Source of the DNA: JBOGXA01 sp050694175 | GTDB lineage: Bacteria; Actinomycetota; CADDZG01; WHSQ01 | DNA length: 64,000 nucleotides | Assembly (NCBI GenBank): GCA_050694175.1 | Contig: JBOGXA010000018.1 | Location: 1 to 64,000 of the forward strand | Direction of reading: 5' to 3' | Shown: in pieces, positions 41,028 through 49,973 of the stretch | How the letters are laid out: the number at the start of each line of letters is the position of its first letter | Position numbering within the stretch: position 1 is the stretch's first letter | Notes under the pieces: model-generated | Database searches by the model: none | What the model saw: the letters and a program-made list of their open reading frames with translations, nothing else | Told to the model about the DNA's origin: nothing | Position numbers and translations under genes: made by a program

Positions 41028-41455
41028 CAGCAGGCTCCCTGCTTGGCTGCGGTGATTTCGCAGCACCGGGACTTCTCGTCACAGGCCATCTCTCCCGCGT
41101 CGGCCAGGACCGTGTAAACCTCCCACGGTGCGCCGTCGGGGTCGTCGACCCACACCTTGTCCTGGACCGCGTAGCAGCAGGTGACGTTGTCCTCGGTCGT
41201 CGTCTCGAGGCCGCGATCCGCCAGGCGATCCGTAGCTGCGGCCACCTCGTCGGCCGTTTCGACCTCCACCCCGAGATGGTTCAGCGTTCCACCGGCTGGG
41301 GACTCGATGAGGACGAGTTTGAGCGCGGGCTCGGCGATCGCGAAGTTCGCGTAGCCCGGCCGCCGCTTCGCGGGCGGTGTGCCGAAGAGCTTCGTGTAGA
41401 AGTCGACGGCGGAATCGACGTCGGTGACGTTCAGGGCAAGCTGCACACGGCTCAT
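41024..41455 (-). CDS. CadI/ArsI-like VOC-family metal(loid) protein
   Basis: 143 residues from ATG 41455 (GGAGG upstream). The VOC domain is very like mycobacterial CadI: VQLALNVTDVDSAVDFYTKLFG, KRRPGYANFAIAEP, GTLNHLGVEVE, the paired cysteines NVTCCYAVQDKVWV, and WEVYTVLAD. ArsI members cleave the C-As bond of organoarsenicals using a vicinal Cys pair; CadI is induced by cadmium. A Cys-rich tail (SRCCEITAAKQGACC) may bind metal. Divergent from arsR. Confidence 0.88.
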   Translation of the reverse strand: MSRVQLALNVTDVDSAVDFYTKLFGTPPAKRRPGYANFAIAEPALKLVLIESPAGGTLNHLGVEVETADEVAAATDRLADRGLETTTEDNVTCCYAVQDKVWVDDPDGAPWEVYTVLADAGEMACDEKSRCCEITAAKQGACC

Positions 41456-41479
41456 GTTCCTCGCCTCCAATATCGATGG

Positions 41480-41507
41480 TTGTCTATATCGACCGATGTC
41501 TATATAC
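41480..41507 (+). promoter_or_regulatory. Putative arsR promoter
   Basis: -35 TTGTCT (41480-41485), 16-bp spacer, -10 TATACT (41502-41507; five of six consensus bases). The spacer contains the operator palindrome, so a bound ArsR would block RNA polymerase. Confidence 0.5.
41485..41506. promoter_or_regulatory. ArsR/SmtB-type operator palindrome
   Basis: Arms TATATCGAC and GTCTATATA flank CGAT, mismatched at one position per arm. A related partial site, ATATCGAT...GTCTATAT, lies at 41470-41489. Position between the divergent arsR and VOC genes suggests repression of both. Confidence 0.55.
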
Positions 41508-41553
41508 TCCAACTCATAGATCGCTGTCAATATGCCCAGCTGGAGGGGTCAGA

Positions 41554-41916
41554 ATGGTGACGATGAAAGAACTCGAGGTGCTGGGGGCCGATTGCTGCGC
41601 CCCATTGCTCGACAGTGCACTCGACGATCGGGAGGCCGACGCGCTCGCACGGGCGTTCAAGGTTCTCGCCGACCCGGCCCGGCTGCGGCTGCTGAGCGCG
41701 ATCGCCGGTCGCCCCAATCGGGAGGCATGCGTCTGCGAGCTACTGCCTTTTCTGGAGGTATCCCAGCCGACCGTGAGCCACCATCTCAAGGTGTTGCACG
41801 AATCGGGCCTTCTTTGGCGGGAGCGACGGGGTAGTTGGGTGTACTACGGGGTCCGGGTCGAGGCCCTCGAACCGCTGCGGGCGGTGCTGGCTCCCGGCGC
41901 GTCCGCCACCGTCTAG
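41554..41916 (+). CDS. ArsR/SmtB-family metal-responsive repressor
   Basis: 120 residues from ATG 41554 (GGAGG upstream). A winged helix-turn-helix with FKVLADPARLRLLSAI, the ELCVCDL-like metal motif EACVCELLPFLEVSQPTVSHHLKVL, and an N-terminal Cys pair ADCCAP. Both sites resemble As(III)/Cd(II) sensors. Divergent from the CadI-like gene it probably controls. Confidence 0.92.
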   Translation: MVTMKELEVLGADCCAPLLDSALDDREADALARAFKVLADPARLRLLSAIAGRPNREACVCELLPFLEVSQPTVSHHLKVLHESGLLWRERRGSWVYYGVRVEALEPLRAVLAPGASATV

Positions 41917-42245
41917 CGCGTCGCGGTATCACCGGCGGGACGCCCGATGCGCGGGGAAGTCGTGACGGCGCGGGGTCGGACGCAGACAACAACATGGCAG
42001 GCAGCTCGCCCAGTCACGCCCAGGTAAGCGACCGCGTCGACGGTGCGTTTGACCCGCGTAAGTGGTCGGGTGAACGCTCGAGCGGCACCCTTTTCACGAA
42101 AGAACGAACTCGAGGTAAGCGCCCCCCTGCGTGTTAGTTTTTGCCCGGTATCCAGGACATTCACAACAATGTGCGATGTCGATGTGCTCCTGGAACCCCG
42201 GATCAAGAGGATGAAAAGCTCAACGCGACCAGGGGAGCGGCACTA
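41917..42245. other. 329-bp gene-free interval before the second nuo operon
   Basis: No coding region is supported on either strand. It must hold the promoter of the second nuo operon, but I see no -35/-10 pair with good spacing and no Rex-like site. A TTGACC occurs at 42049 without a matching -10. Confidence 0.5.
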
Positions 42246-42614
42246 GTGCCCGAAGGATATTTCGGTCAGTACGCCACGATCGGGGTGTTCGCTCTGGTCG
42301 GCGTTGCGCTGGTGTTCGTGACGCTTCAGCTGGCCCGCCTCGTGCGGCCCAACGTGCCGCATCCGGAGAAGTACACGACCTACGAGTCGGGCATCGATCC
42401 AATCGGGTCCGGATGGCAGCACACCAACGTCCGCTACTACATCTTTGCCCTGCTCTTCGTCGTCTTCGAGGTCGAGGCGGTGTTCCTGTTTCCCTGGGCC
42501 ATCGTGTTCGAGAGGTTAGGGACGCAAGCGTTCGTGGAGATGGTCATCTTTATCGGGATCCTCGCTCTCGCGTTGCTCTACGCAATCAAGAAAAGGGTGC
42601 TCGAGTGGCTGTAA
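42246..42614 (+). CDS. nuoA: NADH-quinone oxidoreductase subunit A (operon 2)
   Basis: 122 residues from GTG 42246. Family motif KYTTYESGIDPIGSGWQHTNVRYYIFALLFVVFEVEAVFLFPWA; it is clearly divergent from the first NuoA (YESG instead of YECG). First gene of an 11-subunit operon without nuoE, F or G. Confidence 0.94.
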   Translation: MPEGYFGQYATIGVFALVGVALVFVTLQLARLVRPNVPHPEKYTTYESGIDPIGSGWQHTNVRYYIFALLFVVFEVEAVFLFPWAIVFERLGTQAFVEMVIFIGILALALLYAIKKRVLEWL

Positions 42615-43135
42615 TAGAGAAGGTCAGGCTGCCCGGCCCGGTGTCGTGGCTTTTGAACTGGAGCCGGAAGTACTCACTGTGGATGATGCAATTCGGGCTC
42701 GCTTGCTGTGGCATCGAGATGGGCGCTGCGATCGCCAGCAAGTTCGACATCATTCGATTTGGTGTGATCCCCTTTCCGGCCTCGCCACGCCAGGCCGACC
42801 TGCTCGTGGTCGCCGGCACCGTAACGGACAAGATGGCGGCGCCGATCAAGCGTGTCTACGACCAGATGCCCGAGCCCAAGTACGTGATCTCGATGGGTTC
42901 GTGTGCGAACTGCGGCGGGCCTTACTGGGACTCCTACTCGGTGACCAAGGGAGTCGACCAGATCATCCCCGTCGACGTCTACGTTCCCGGGTGCCCGCCC
43001 CGCCCAGAGGCGCTCCTGCAGGGGGTCATCAGGCTCCAGCAGAAGATCGCGGCCGAGGATCCCCGCACCAAGTGGAGTGGCCACCGCGCGGAGATCCCCC
43101 ACATCCCCGAGCCGGGTCTGGCGGGAGGTATCTAG
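42605..43135 (+). CDS. nuoB: NADH-quinone oxidoreductase subunit B (operon 2)
   Basis: 176 residues from GTG 42605, overlapping nuoA by ten bases. N2 ligands in FGLACCGIEMGAA, SMGSCANCGGPYW and YVPGCPPRPE. The CANCGG variant and DSYSVTKGVDQIIPVDV differ from the first NuoB and are typical of a separate NuoB lineage. Confidence 0.95.
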   Translation: MAVIEKVRLPGPVSWLLNWSRKYSLWMMQFGLACCGIEMGAAIASKFDIIRFGVIPFPASPRQADLLVVAGTVTDKMAAPIKRVYDQMPEPKYVISMGSCANCGGPYWDSYSVTKGVDQIIPVDVYVPGCPPRPEALLQGVIRLQQKIAAEDPRTKWSGHRAEIPHIPEPGLAGGI

Positions 43136-43137
43136 GC

Positions 43138-43674
43138 ATGAGAACGGTGGTATCAACGGAGGAGGCGCTCGCGCGACTCGAAGAGACGATCTGGCCCAAG
43201 ATCCGCAATGCACACATCACTCACGGGCAACTGGATATCACCTGCGACCCGAACAATCTTCTCGAGGTAATGGAGACGCTGCGTGACGACGAGAAGCTCT
43301 CATGCAAGTTCTTCACATTCTTGTCGGGCGTCGACCGGTCGACCTTTGCGGATAACCCCGGCGGCCTCGAGGTTCTGATCCATGTCTACTCGCCTGAACA
43401 TGTTGTTCACGTCACCGTCCATGTTCCTGTGGACGACGCCGCTCCCGCGTGCCCGTCGATAAGCGGGCTGTACGCGGGCGCGCTCTGGCACGAGCGCGAG
43501 ACCTACGAGATGTTCGGGGTGGTGTTCGCGGGGCACCCCAATCTCGTCAATCTGTACCTTCCCGAGGACTTCGAGGGTCATCCGCTTCTGAAGTCGTTCA
43601 AGCTGCCCGGGCGCCACGTCAAGGAGTGGCCGGGCGCGAAGGATCCCGAAGAGGCAGCGGCGGGCGGTAGATGA
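43138..43674 (+). CDS. nuoC: NADH-quinone oxidoreductase subunit C (operon 2)
   Basis: 178 residues from ATG 43138 (GGGAGG upstream). 30-kDa subunit motif HERETYEMFGVVFAGHPNLVNLYLPEDFEGHPLLKSF. A separate gene from nuoD, as in operon 1. Confidence 0.94.
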   Translation: MRTVVSTEEALARLEETIWPKIRNAHITHGQLDITCDPNNLLEVMETLRDDEKLSCKFFTFLSGVDRSTFADNPGGLEVLIHVYSPEHVVHVTVHVPVDDAAPACPSISGLYAGALWHERETYEMFGVVFAGHPNLVNLYLPEDFEGHPLLKSFKLPGRHVKEWPGAKDPEEAAAGGR

Positions 43675-43696
43675 GCGATCGCGGGGATAACAGGAG

Positions 43697-44857
43697 ATGA
43701 GCGTCGACGGACGGGCCATCAGGGACTCCTCCGAGGTCGCGCTCGAGGCGTCTACCGGCCGCCTCGAAACCGAGGAGATGATTCTCAACGTCGGCCCCCA
43801 GCACCCGGCGACGCACGGAGTCTTCCGGTTGCTGGCAAGGCTCGACGGCGAAAAGCTCGTCGAGGCGGAGCCGATCATCGGGTACATGCATCGCGGATAC
43901 GAGAAGCTCGTCGAGCAGCGCGACTACCGGCAGATCACGAATCTCGTTTCGCGCATGGACTGGCTGTCGGGGATCAACAACGAGCTTCCGCTCGCTCTCG
44001 CAGTCGAGACGCTAATGGAGATCGAGGTTCCGCCGCGCGCGCAGTATCTACGCGTCGCGATGTGCGAGATGAACCGCATTCTCAATCACCTGATGTTCTT
44101 CGCGTCGTTCGGTGCCGAGCTGGGCGCCATCACGCCCACGTTCTATGCGTTCCGTGAGCGAGAGGACATCCAGCACGCTCTCGAGATGACGACTGGAGGC
44201 CGGATGCACTTCGGCTACTTCCGACCCGGTGGTCTGAAGGAAGACGTCCCGGCGGGCTTCTTCGAAGCTGCGCTGAAGGGCGTGCGTCAGACGATCGAAC
44301 GAATGCCCGACTACGAGAATCTCCTGGTCGGTAACGAGATCTTCAAGCAACGCACAATCGGGGTGGGAATCCTCGAGAAGGATGTCTGTTACTCATTTGG
44401 CGTGTCGGGGCCGATCGCGCGCGGATCGGACATCGACTTCGATGTACGGAAGGATGAGCCGTACTCCTCCTACGACCGCTTCGACTTCGACGTTCACTCG
44501 GCCCCCAACGGCGATTGCTTCGACCGTTTCTGGGTGCTCCTGCACGAGGTTTACGAGTCGGCGCGCATCGTCGAGCAAGCAATCGAGGGCATGCCTTCCG
44601 GATCCATCATGGGGAAGGTGCCGCGTGTGGTCCAGGCTCCCGCCGGCGAGGTGTACGTCCGGTGCGAGAACCCACTGGGCGAACTGGGCATGTACTTGAT
44701 CTCCGACGGCGACCGGCGCCCATACCGGCTCAAGATTCGCACGCCCTCGTACTCGAACGTCTCTGCGCTGTCGCACGTGCTTGCCGGCAGTTATGTCGCC
44801 GACATGATCGCGATCCTGGGCTCGTTCTTCTTCGTGCTGGGGGACATCGATCGCTGA
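43697..44857 (+). CDS. nuoD: NADH-quinone oxidoreductase subunit D (operon 2)
   Basis: 386 residues from ATG 43697 (AGGAG directly upstream). 49-kDa subunit: NVGPQHPATHGVFRLLARL, IIGYMHRGYEKLVEQ and C-terminal DMIAILGSFFFVLGDIDR. The quinone-site His and Tyr are conserved. The NiFe-hydrogenase cysteines are absent, so this is a complex I-type protein, not a hydrogenase. Confidence 0.95.
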   Translation: MSVDGRAIRDSSEVALEASTGRLETEEMILNVGPQHPATHGVFRLLARLDGEKLVEAEPIIGYMHRGYEKLVEQRDYRQITNLVSRMDWLSGINNELPLALAVETLMEIEVPPRAQYLRVAMCEMNRILNHLMFFASFGAELGAITPTFYAFREREDIQHALEMTTGGRMHFGYFRPGGLKEDVPAGFFEAALKGVRQTIERMPDYENLLVGNEIFKQRTIGVGILEKDVCYSFGVSGPIARGSDIDFDVRKDEPYSSYDRFDFDVHSAPNGDCFDRFWVLLHEVYESARIVEQAIEGMPSGSIMGKVPRVVQAPAGEVYVRCENPLGELGMYLISDGDRRPYRLKIRTPSYSNVSALSHVLAGSYVADMIAILGSFFFVLGDIDR

Positions 44858-45858
44858 TGCCGGAACTCCACCTGACCGACTGGCAGATCCTCATCGTGAA
44901 GGTGATCGTGATCCTGACGGTCGTACCGGTCGGCGCCCTCGTCGGAGGGTACGCGGAGCACAAGGTGATGGCTCACCTGCAGCACCGTCTCGGGCCCATG
45001 TACCCCGGGGGCTTTCACGGGTGGGCGACGACCCTCGCGGACGGGATCAAGTTCCTCTACAAGGAGGACATCATCCCCGCCGCCGCGGACAAACCTGTCT
45101 TCAGTCTCGCTCCGGCCGCGATCATGGTTCCCGTCATCATGACCTACCTCGTCATTCCGATAGACGAGACGCTGATCGTGGAGGACCTGGACGTCGGCAT
45201 CTTCTATCTGCTCGCGATCTCGTCGGTATCGACGATCGGGGTGTTGATGGCGGGGTGGTCGAGCGCGAACAAGTACGCACTTATCGGGGCCCTTAGGTCT
45301 GCGGCGCAACTCATCGCTTACGAGCTGCCGATCGTATTCGCCGCGGCCGTCGTCGCGATGCTCGCCGGCTCGCTGTCGCTCGTAGAGATCGTCGAGGCGC
45401 AGGACTGGCCCTTTGCCTTCTGGCCGATCGGTATCGGACAGGCAGCGTTCCTGATCTTCACCATTGGGGCCGTAGCCGAGATGACGCGCGTGCCCTTCGA
45501 CATGCCGGTTGCCGAGTCGGAGATCATCACGGGCCCGTTCACCGAGTACACCGGGATGCGCTACATCTTTTCCCACATGTTCGCCGAGATGGGTCACATG
45601 GTGGCCTTCGGCGGCATCGGGGCCACCCTCTTCCTGGGCGGCTATCGACCAATCGTCCCCTGGGAGCCGTTAGAGGTCATTCCCGGCATCGTGTGGTTCT
45701 CCGTGAAGCTGTTCTTCATGATCTTCCTGTTTCTGTGGATCCGCCCAACGTTTCCGCGCGTTCGCGAGGATCAGTTGCAGAAGTTCGCATGGAAGTACCT
45801 GATCCCGGCAGCCCTTGTTCTCATCTTGGCGACGGGTGCATGGCTCCTCTACGTATAG
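44857..45858 (+). CDS. nuoH: NADH-quinone oxidoreductase subunit H (operon 2)
   Basis: 333 residues from ATG 44857 (TGATG overlap with nuoD). Motifs GGYAEHKVMAHLQHRLGPMYPG, TLADGIKFLYKED and EMTRVPFDMPVAESEIITGPFTEYTGMRY. Follows nuoD directly, where nuoE-F-G would be in a complete operon. Confidence 0.95.
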   Translation: MPELHLTDWQILIVKVIVILTVVPVGALVGGYAEHKVMAHLQHRLGPMYPGGFHGWATTLADGIKFLYKEDIIPAAADKPVFSLAPAAIMVPVIMTYLVIPIDETLIVEDLDVGIFYLLAISSVSTIGVLMAGWSSANKYALIGALRSAAQLIAYELPIVFAAAVVAMLAGSLSLVEIVEAQDWPFAFWPIGIGQAAFLIFTIGAVAEMTRVPFDMPVAESEIITGPFTEYTGMRYIFSHMFAEMGHMVAFGGIGATLFLGGYRPIVPWEPLEVIPGIVWFSVKLFFMIFLFLWIRPTFPRVREDQLQKFAWKYLIPAALVLILATGAWLLYV

Positions 45859-45868
45859 GGATGTTGTT

Positions 45869-47143
45869 ATGGCGATAGACGAGATGCGTACAACCGAATC
45901 GGCGCCCGAATCTAACGGGCGACCGGCCGACCCACGTTTAACCAAGGCGCGCCGCCGTGGCTTCGGCATCGGTCTACTCAAAGGTCTCGCGGTCACACTC
46001 AAGCATCTCTTCAAGCACAACACCGTTATCGAGTATCCCGACGAGAAGCAAGATTTACCATCACGGACACGCGGCGTTATCGCACTGAAGGAAGAGAACT
46101 GCACCGTGTGCATGCTCTGCGCGCGCGAATGCCCCGACTGGTGCATCTACATCGATTCCCACAAGGAGACGCTCCCGCCAAAACGTCAGGGTGGTCGGCA
46201 GCGCAAGCGCAATGTGCTCGACCGCTTTGCAATCGATTACGCGCTGTGCATGTACTGCGGAATCTGTGTCGAGGTCTGCCCTTACGACGCGCTGTTCTGG
46301 AGCCGCGAGTTTGAGTATGCGGAGTACGACATCCGAGAGCTCACTCACGAAAAGGAAAAACTGTCCGACTGGATGGAGACGGTTCTTCCGCCTCCTGCGC
46401 TCGAAGAGGGTGCAGGCGAGGCGGACGAGGGGGCGCCTGCGGCGGCGCGAACCACCACCGCCGCGACGGGTGCGCGACCGGCGACCGAGACGACGAGTGC
46501 AGTCACCGAGCGCCCGGCCCAAGCGGCTGCGGCACCGGCCGAGGGCACCGCGGCGCCAACGGCTGCGAGGCCCAAGGAATCGGAGCCCGGCGTCCGGCCC
46601 GAGCGTGGGGCTGCGGCTGAGGCCGCGCCCACGGCGGAGGCAGCGCCGGCCACGGCACCGACCGAGGAGAAGGCGCCGGGGCCGACGGAGAAGCGCGAGG
46701 GCAAGCCGGCGCCGGAACTCGAGGCAGAAGCCGCCACGGAGGCCGGCGCTCCCGCGGGTCGGGAATCCCCGCCACAAGAGGAGGCACCGCCCCCCGACGA
46801 CGCCCCTGCTCCCCTGAAACCGGGCGAGGGGCCGACCATCGCTCAGGTGGAGGTGCCCCACGAGGAGCCGCATCCGGTGACACTCGCGCCCGCTGAGGAT
46901 CCGGACGCGGTCTATCAGACGGTGCTCAAGCAGCAGCTCGACAAGGGTTCCTCCCCTCAAGTCGCCGAGGCTCGGGCGAAGGTCGCGCGGGTCAAGGCGG
47001 AGCGGGGAATCCCGCGGGCGCCCACCCCAGTCGAGACCGAGAAGCGGGTCCCGAGCGCGCCGACCAAGGCCGAGCAGGCCGCCGAAGGCAAGTCACCAGA
47101 CGACGAGGGCAAGACCCCAGACGACGAGGACAAAGAGTCCTGA
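45869..47143 (+). CDS. nuoI: NuoI (operon 2) with 250-residue disordered tail and docking-like element
   Basis: 424 residues from ATG 45869. The normal NuoI part (about 1-170) has CTVCMLCARECP and CMYCGICVEVCP. It continues with ~170 residues of Ala/Pro/Glu-rich linker, then YQTVL, KGSSPQVA and RAKVAR (344-380), and a Pro/Asp-rich end with repeated SPDDEGKTPDDE. Ordinary NuoI ends near residue 160-180. The tail starts next to where NuoG would dock, so it may recruit an alternative electron donor. Confidence 0.93.
   Translation: MAIDEMRTTESAPESNGRPADPRLTKARRRGFGIGLLKGLAVTLKHLFKHNTVIEYPDEKQDLPSRTRGVIALKEENCTVCMLCARECPDWCIYIDSHKETLPPKRQGGRQRKRNVLDRFAIDYALCMYCGICVEVCPYDALFWSREFEYAEYDIRELTHEKEKLSDWMETVLPPPALEEGAGEADEGAPAAARTTTAATGARPATETTSAVTERPAQAAAAPAEGTAAPTAARPKESEPGVRPERGAAAEAAPTAEAAPATAPTEEKAPGPTEKREGKPAPELEAEAATEAGAPAGRESPPQEEAPPPDDAPAPLKPGEGPTIAQVEVPHEEPHPVTLAPAEDPDAVYQTVLKQQLDKGSSPQVAEARAKVARVKAERGIPRAPTPVETEKRVPSAPTKAEQAAEGKSPDDEGKTPDDEDKES
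46898..47008 (+). other. Docking-like element, copy 3 (YQxVL/KGSSPxVA)
   Basis: Encodes residues 344-380 of the second NuoI: VYQTVLKQQLD, KGSSPQVAEA, RAKVARVKAERG. Here the element is near the C-terminus, whereas copies 1 and 2 are N-terminal; all three would be cytoplasmic. Confidence 0.85.
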
Positions 47144-47652
47144 TGGCGGAGACCTGGCAGGTTGTCGTCTTCTGGGTGCTCGCCATCGTAATGACGGGCG
47201 CTGCGGTCCGCGTCGTCACAGCCGGGAACGTCGTTCACGCGGCGCTTTATCTCGTCGGCACGCTCTTGGGCGCGGCCGCGCTCTACGTGCTGCTCCTTGC
47301 CGAGTTTGTGGCGTGGGTGCAGGTGCTCGTCTATGTCGGCGCGATCGTCGTCCTCATGCTCTTCGGTCTCATGCTGACCCGCGCCCCGATTGGCCGATCC
47401 AACCTCGACAACAATCAGCGCCTGCTCGCCGCGTTGTGTGCGGGGGCGATCTTCATCGTGACGAGCGCGGTGTTGATCGACGCGTTCAAGGACGAGAGAG
47501 TCATCCTCGACGTCGCAGAGGGCACCCGCACAAGCGAGGTCGGTGATCTGATCTTTACGGCGTTTGTATTGCCGTTCGAGCTCGTTTCGGTTCTGCTTCT
47601 GGCCGCGTTGATCGGGGCGATCGTGATGGCAAGGAGGGACGATGCCGGCTAG
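47143..47652 (+). CDS. nuoJ: NADH-quinone oxidoreductase subunit J (operon 2)
   Basis: 169 residues from ATG 47143, sharing a base with the nuoI stop. Five helices with FVAWVQVLVYVGAIVVLMLFGLML. Overlaps nuoK by 11 bases. Confidence 0.93.
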   Translation: MAETWQVVVFWVLAIVMTGAAVRVVTAGNVVHAALYLVGTLLGAAALYVLLLAEFVAWVQVLVYVGAIVVLMLFGLMLTRAPIGRSNLDNNQRLLAALCAGAIFIVTSAVLIDAFKDERVILDVAEGTRTSEVGDLIFTAFVLPFELVSVLLLAALIGAIVMARRDDAG

Positions 47653-47941
47653 CTTCTTCCTTGTTCTCGCGGCGCTGATTTTTTCAATCGGCGTGTACGG
47701 CGTTCTGGCGCGCCAGAATGCCGTGCTGGTGCTGCTATCCATCGAGTTGATGTTGAATGCCGTCAACATCAACCTTGTGACGTTCGCCGCTCTCCTCGAA
47801 GAAACCACCGGTCAGATCTTTGCTCTGTTCGTGATCACGGTGGCGGCGGCGGAAGTGGGAATCGGCCTCGCGATCGTGATCCTCATCTTTCGAAACCGGC
47901 AGAGCGTGGCCGTCGATGAGATGTCATTGATGAAATGGTGA
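47642..47941 (+). CDS. nuoK: NADH-quinone oxidoreductase subunit K (operon 2)
   Basis: 99 residues from ATG 47642. Buried glutamates in LLSIELMLNAVNINLV and TVAAAEVGIGLAIV; C-terminus DEMSLMKW. Three helices. Confidence 0.95.
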   Translation: MPASFFLVLAALIFSIGVYGVLARQNAVLVLLSIELMLNAVNINLVTFAALLEETTGQIFALFVITVAAAEVGIGLAIVILIFRNRQSVAVDEMSLMKW

Positions 47942-47945
47942 TGCC

Positions 47946-49958
47946 GTGAGCGCGCTCCTTGTAGCCGAGAGCGGCGTCCATGAGCAGGGATTCTTCACGG
48001 AGCTTCAATGGCTCGTGCCCCTGCTGCCGTTCATGGCCTTCTTTGTGATCCTGTCCTTCGGGAAGAGGCTGCCCGGAAAGGGACACAGCGCCGGGATCCT
48101 TGCCACCGGTATCGCGTTCGCTCTGTCGATGGCCGGGTTCTTCGAGCTGGCGACGGGACTCGCCCCCGTCGAGAAGAGCTGGACGTGGTTCGAGTTCGCC
48201 GAGGGCGCGAGCTTTGAGCTCGAGTTCGGGATGCGCTACGACTTCCTGACCGCGGTGATGTTCATCGTGGTCACGACGGTCTCGCTGCTCGTCCAGATCT
48301 ACTCCATCGGCTACATGCACGACGACAAGCGCTACACGTGGTTCTACGCGGCTCTCTCCCTGTTTACCGCCTCGATGCTCCTTCTCGTGATCGCCAACAA
48401 CCTTCTCCTACTCCTGGTCGGATGGGAAGGAGTCGGCGTCTGCTCTTACTTCCTGATCGGTCACTACTGGGAGGAGAAGGAGTACTCGTCGGCGGCAATC
48501 AAGGCATTCATCACGACCCGCATAGGGGATGTCGGGTTCATGTTCGGCATCTTTGCGATGTTCGTCCTGGGGAGCACCTTCAACATCACCGAACTCAATC
48601 ACTTGGCCGAGGAGGGCGAGATCGGCGGCACGGCGCTGACGATTGCTTGTCTTCTGCTGTTCTGTGGCGCGGTCGGCAAGTCGGCGCAGTTCCCGCTGCA
48701 CGTGTGGCTGCCCGACGCTATGGCGGGTCCAACTCCGGTGTCGGCTCTGATCCACGCGGCGACGATGGTCGTCGCCGGCATCTACCTGGTGGCGCGGATG
48801 TTCCCGACCTTCGAGCATGCCGGCGCCGCTCTCGATGTGGTTGCGATCATCGCCTGCATCACAATGCTGATCGCGGCCGTTCTAGCGCTGGTGCAGGACG
48901 ACATCAAGAAGGTTCTTGCTTACTCCACGATCTCGCAGCTCGCCTACATGATGGCCGCGCTGGGTGTGGGCGCGTACACAGCCGGAGTCTTTCACCTGTT
49001 CACGCACGCGTTCTTCAAGGCCCTGCTGTTCCTCGGCGCCGGATCGCTGATCCATGCGGTCCACTCGAACAACATGAGCGATATGGGTGGCCTGCGAAAA
49101 CACATGCCCCACACGTTCCGTACCTTCATCATCGGTTCGTTGGGACTCGCCGGGATCTTCCCGCTGGCCGGGTTCTTCTCCAAGGACGAGATCATCGGAA
49201 GTGCCCTGCGCGCCGCCAACGAAGAGACCCAGATAACGGCGTGGATTGTGCTGATCACCGCCCTGGTGGTCGCATTCCTCACCGCGCTCTACATGACGCG
49301 CGCGTGTGTCAAGACGTTTTGGGGCGATTATCGGGGGCACGGGCAGCCTCACGAGAGCCCGGGCTCGATGGTGACGCCGCTGTGGATCCTGGCCCTTGCC
49401 ACGTGCACCGTCGGTCTGCTGGGACTTCCCGTCATCGGGCCGTTCCAGGACTGGATCACCGTTCCCGGCCACGAGCATCACGGTTTTTCGACCGTCTACA
49501 ACATCATCCTTCCCGTCGCCTCGCTGGCGATCGCCGGGGCCGCCATTTGGCTCGGATACCGGCTCTTCCACGTGGGCCGTCCTCGATACGACATGTTGGA
49601 AGGGCCGTTCGCCTGGGCCTACGGGTTCGTCCAGAACAAGTACTACCTCGATGACATCTATATGGGCGGCGTCGTCAGACCAATCCAGTACCCCATTTCG
49701 CGCGCGGCGTACTGGACCAATCAGCACATCCTCGACGGCATAGTGAACGGGACTGCGAAGGGAACACTGGTGATGTCGCGTCATACCTACGACACGATCG
49801 ATCAAAAGGGTGTCGACTTCATGGTCAACGGCGCCGCCGGGATCACCGGATGGTCGGGAGGTATCTTGCGCTACATCCAGTCCGGAAACGTTCAGAGGTA
49901 TGCCGCGGTCTTGTTTGGTGCGGTGGCGGTGTTCGTAGCATTGTTCGCGTTTATTTAA
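47946..49958 (+). CDS. nuoL: NADH-quinone oxidoreductase subunit L (operon 2)
   Basis: 670 residues, GTG start at 47946. Antiporter-like subunit with LVGWEGVGVCSYFLIGHYW, PLHVWLPDAMAGPTPVSALIHAATMVVAGIY and DDIKKVLAYSTISQLAYM. About 16 helices plus a C-terminal lateral helix; slightly longer than NuoL of operon 1. Confidence 0.95.
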   Translation: MSALLVAESGVHEQGFFTELQWLVPLLPFMAFFVILSFGKRLPGKGHSAGILATGIAFALSMAGFFELATGLAPVEKSWTWFEFAEGASFELEFGMRYDFLTAVMFIVVTTVSLLVQIYSIGYMHDDKRYTWFYAALSLFTASMLLLVIANNLLLLLVGWEGVGVCSYFLIGHYWEEKEYSSAAIKAFITTRIGDVGFMFGIFAMFVLGSTFNITELNHLAEEGEIGGTALTIACLLLFCGAVGKSAQFPLHVWLPDAMAGPTPVSALIHAATMVVAGIYLVARMFPTFEHAGAALDVVAIIACITMLIAAVLALVQDDIKKVLAYSTISQLAYMMAALGVGAYTAGVFHLFTHAFFKALLFLGAGSLIHAVHSNNMSDMGGLRKHMPHTFRTFIIGSLGLAGIFPLAGFFSKDEIIGSALRAANEETQITAWIVLITALVVAFLTALYMTRACVKTFWGDYRGHGQPHESPGSMVTPLWILALATCTVGLLGLPVIGPFQDWITVPGHEHHGFSTVYNIILPVASLAIAGAAIWLGYRLFHVGRPRYDMLEGPFAWAYGFVQNKYYLDDIYMGGVVRPIQYPISRAAYWTNQHILDGIVNGTAKGTLVMSRHTYDTIDQKGVDFMVNGAAGITGWSGGILRYIQSGNVQRYAAVLFGAVAVFVALFAFI

Positions 49959-49973
49959 GGAGGCTGTCAGTAG

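Noticed and set aside
42049..42077. Promoter at TTGACC for the second nuo operon
   Set aside because: No acceptable -10 hexamer at 16-18 bp spacing.
43697..44857. Group 4 NiFe hydrogenase or formate hydrogenlyase large subunit in the second nuo operon
   Set aside because: The paired CxxC motifs that bind NiFe are absent, while quinone-site residues and nuoA, J and K are present.
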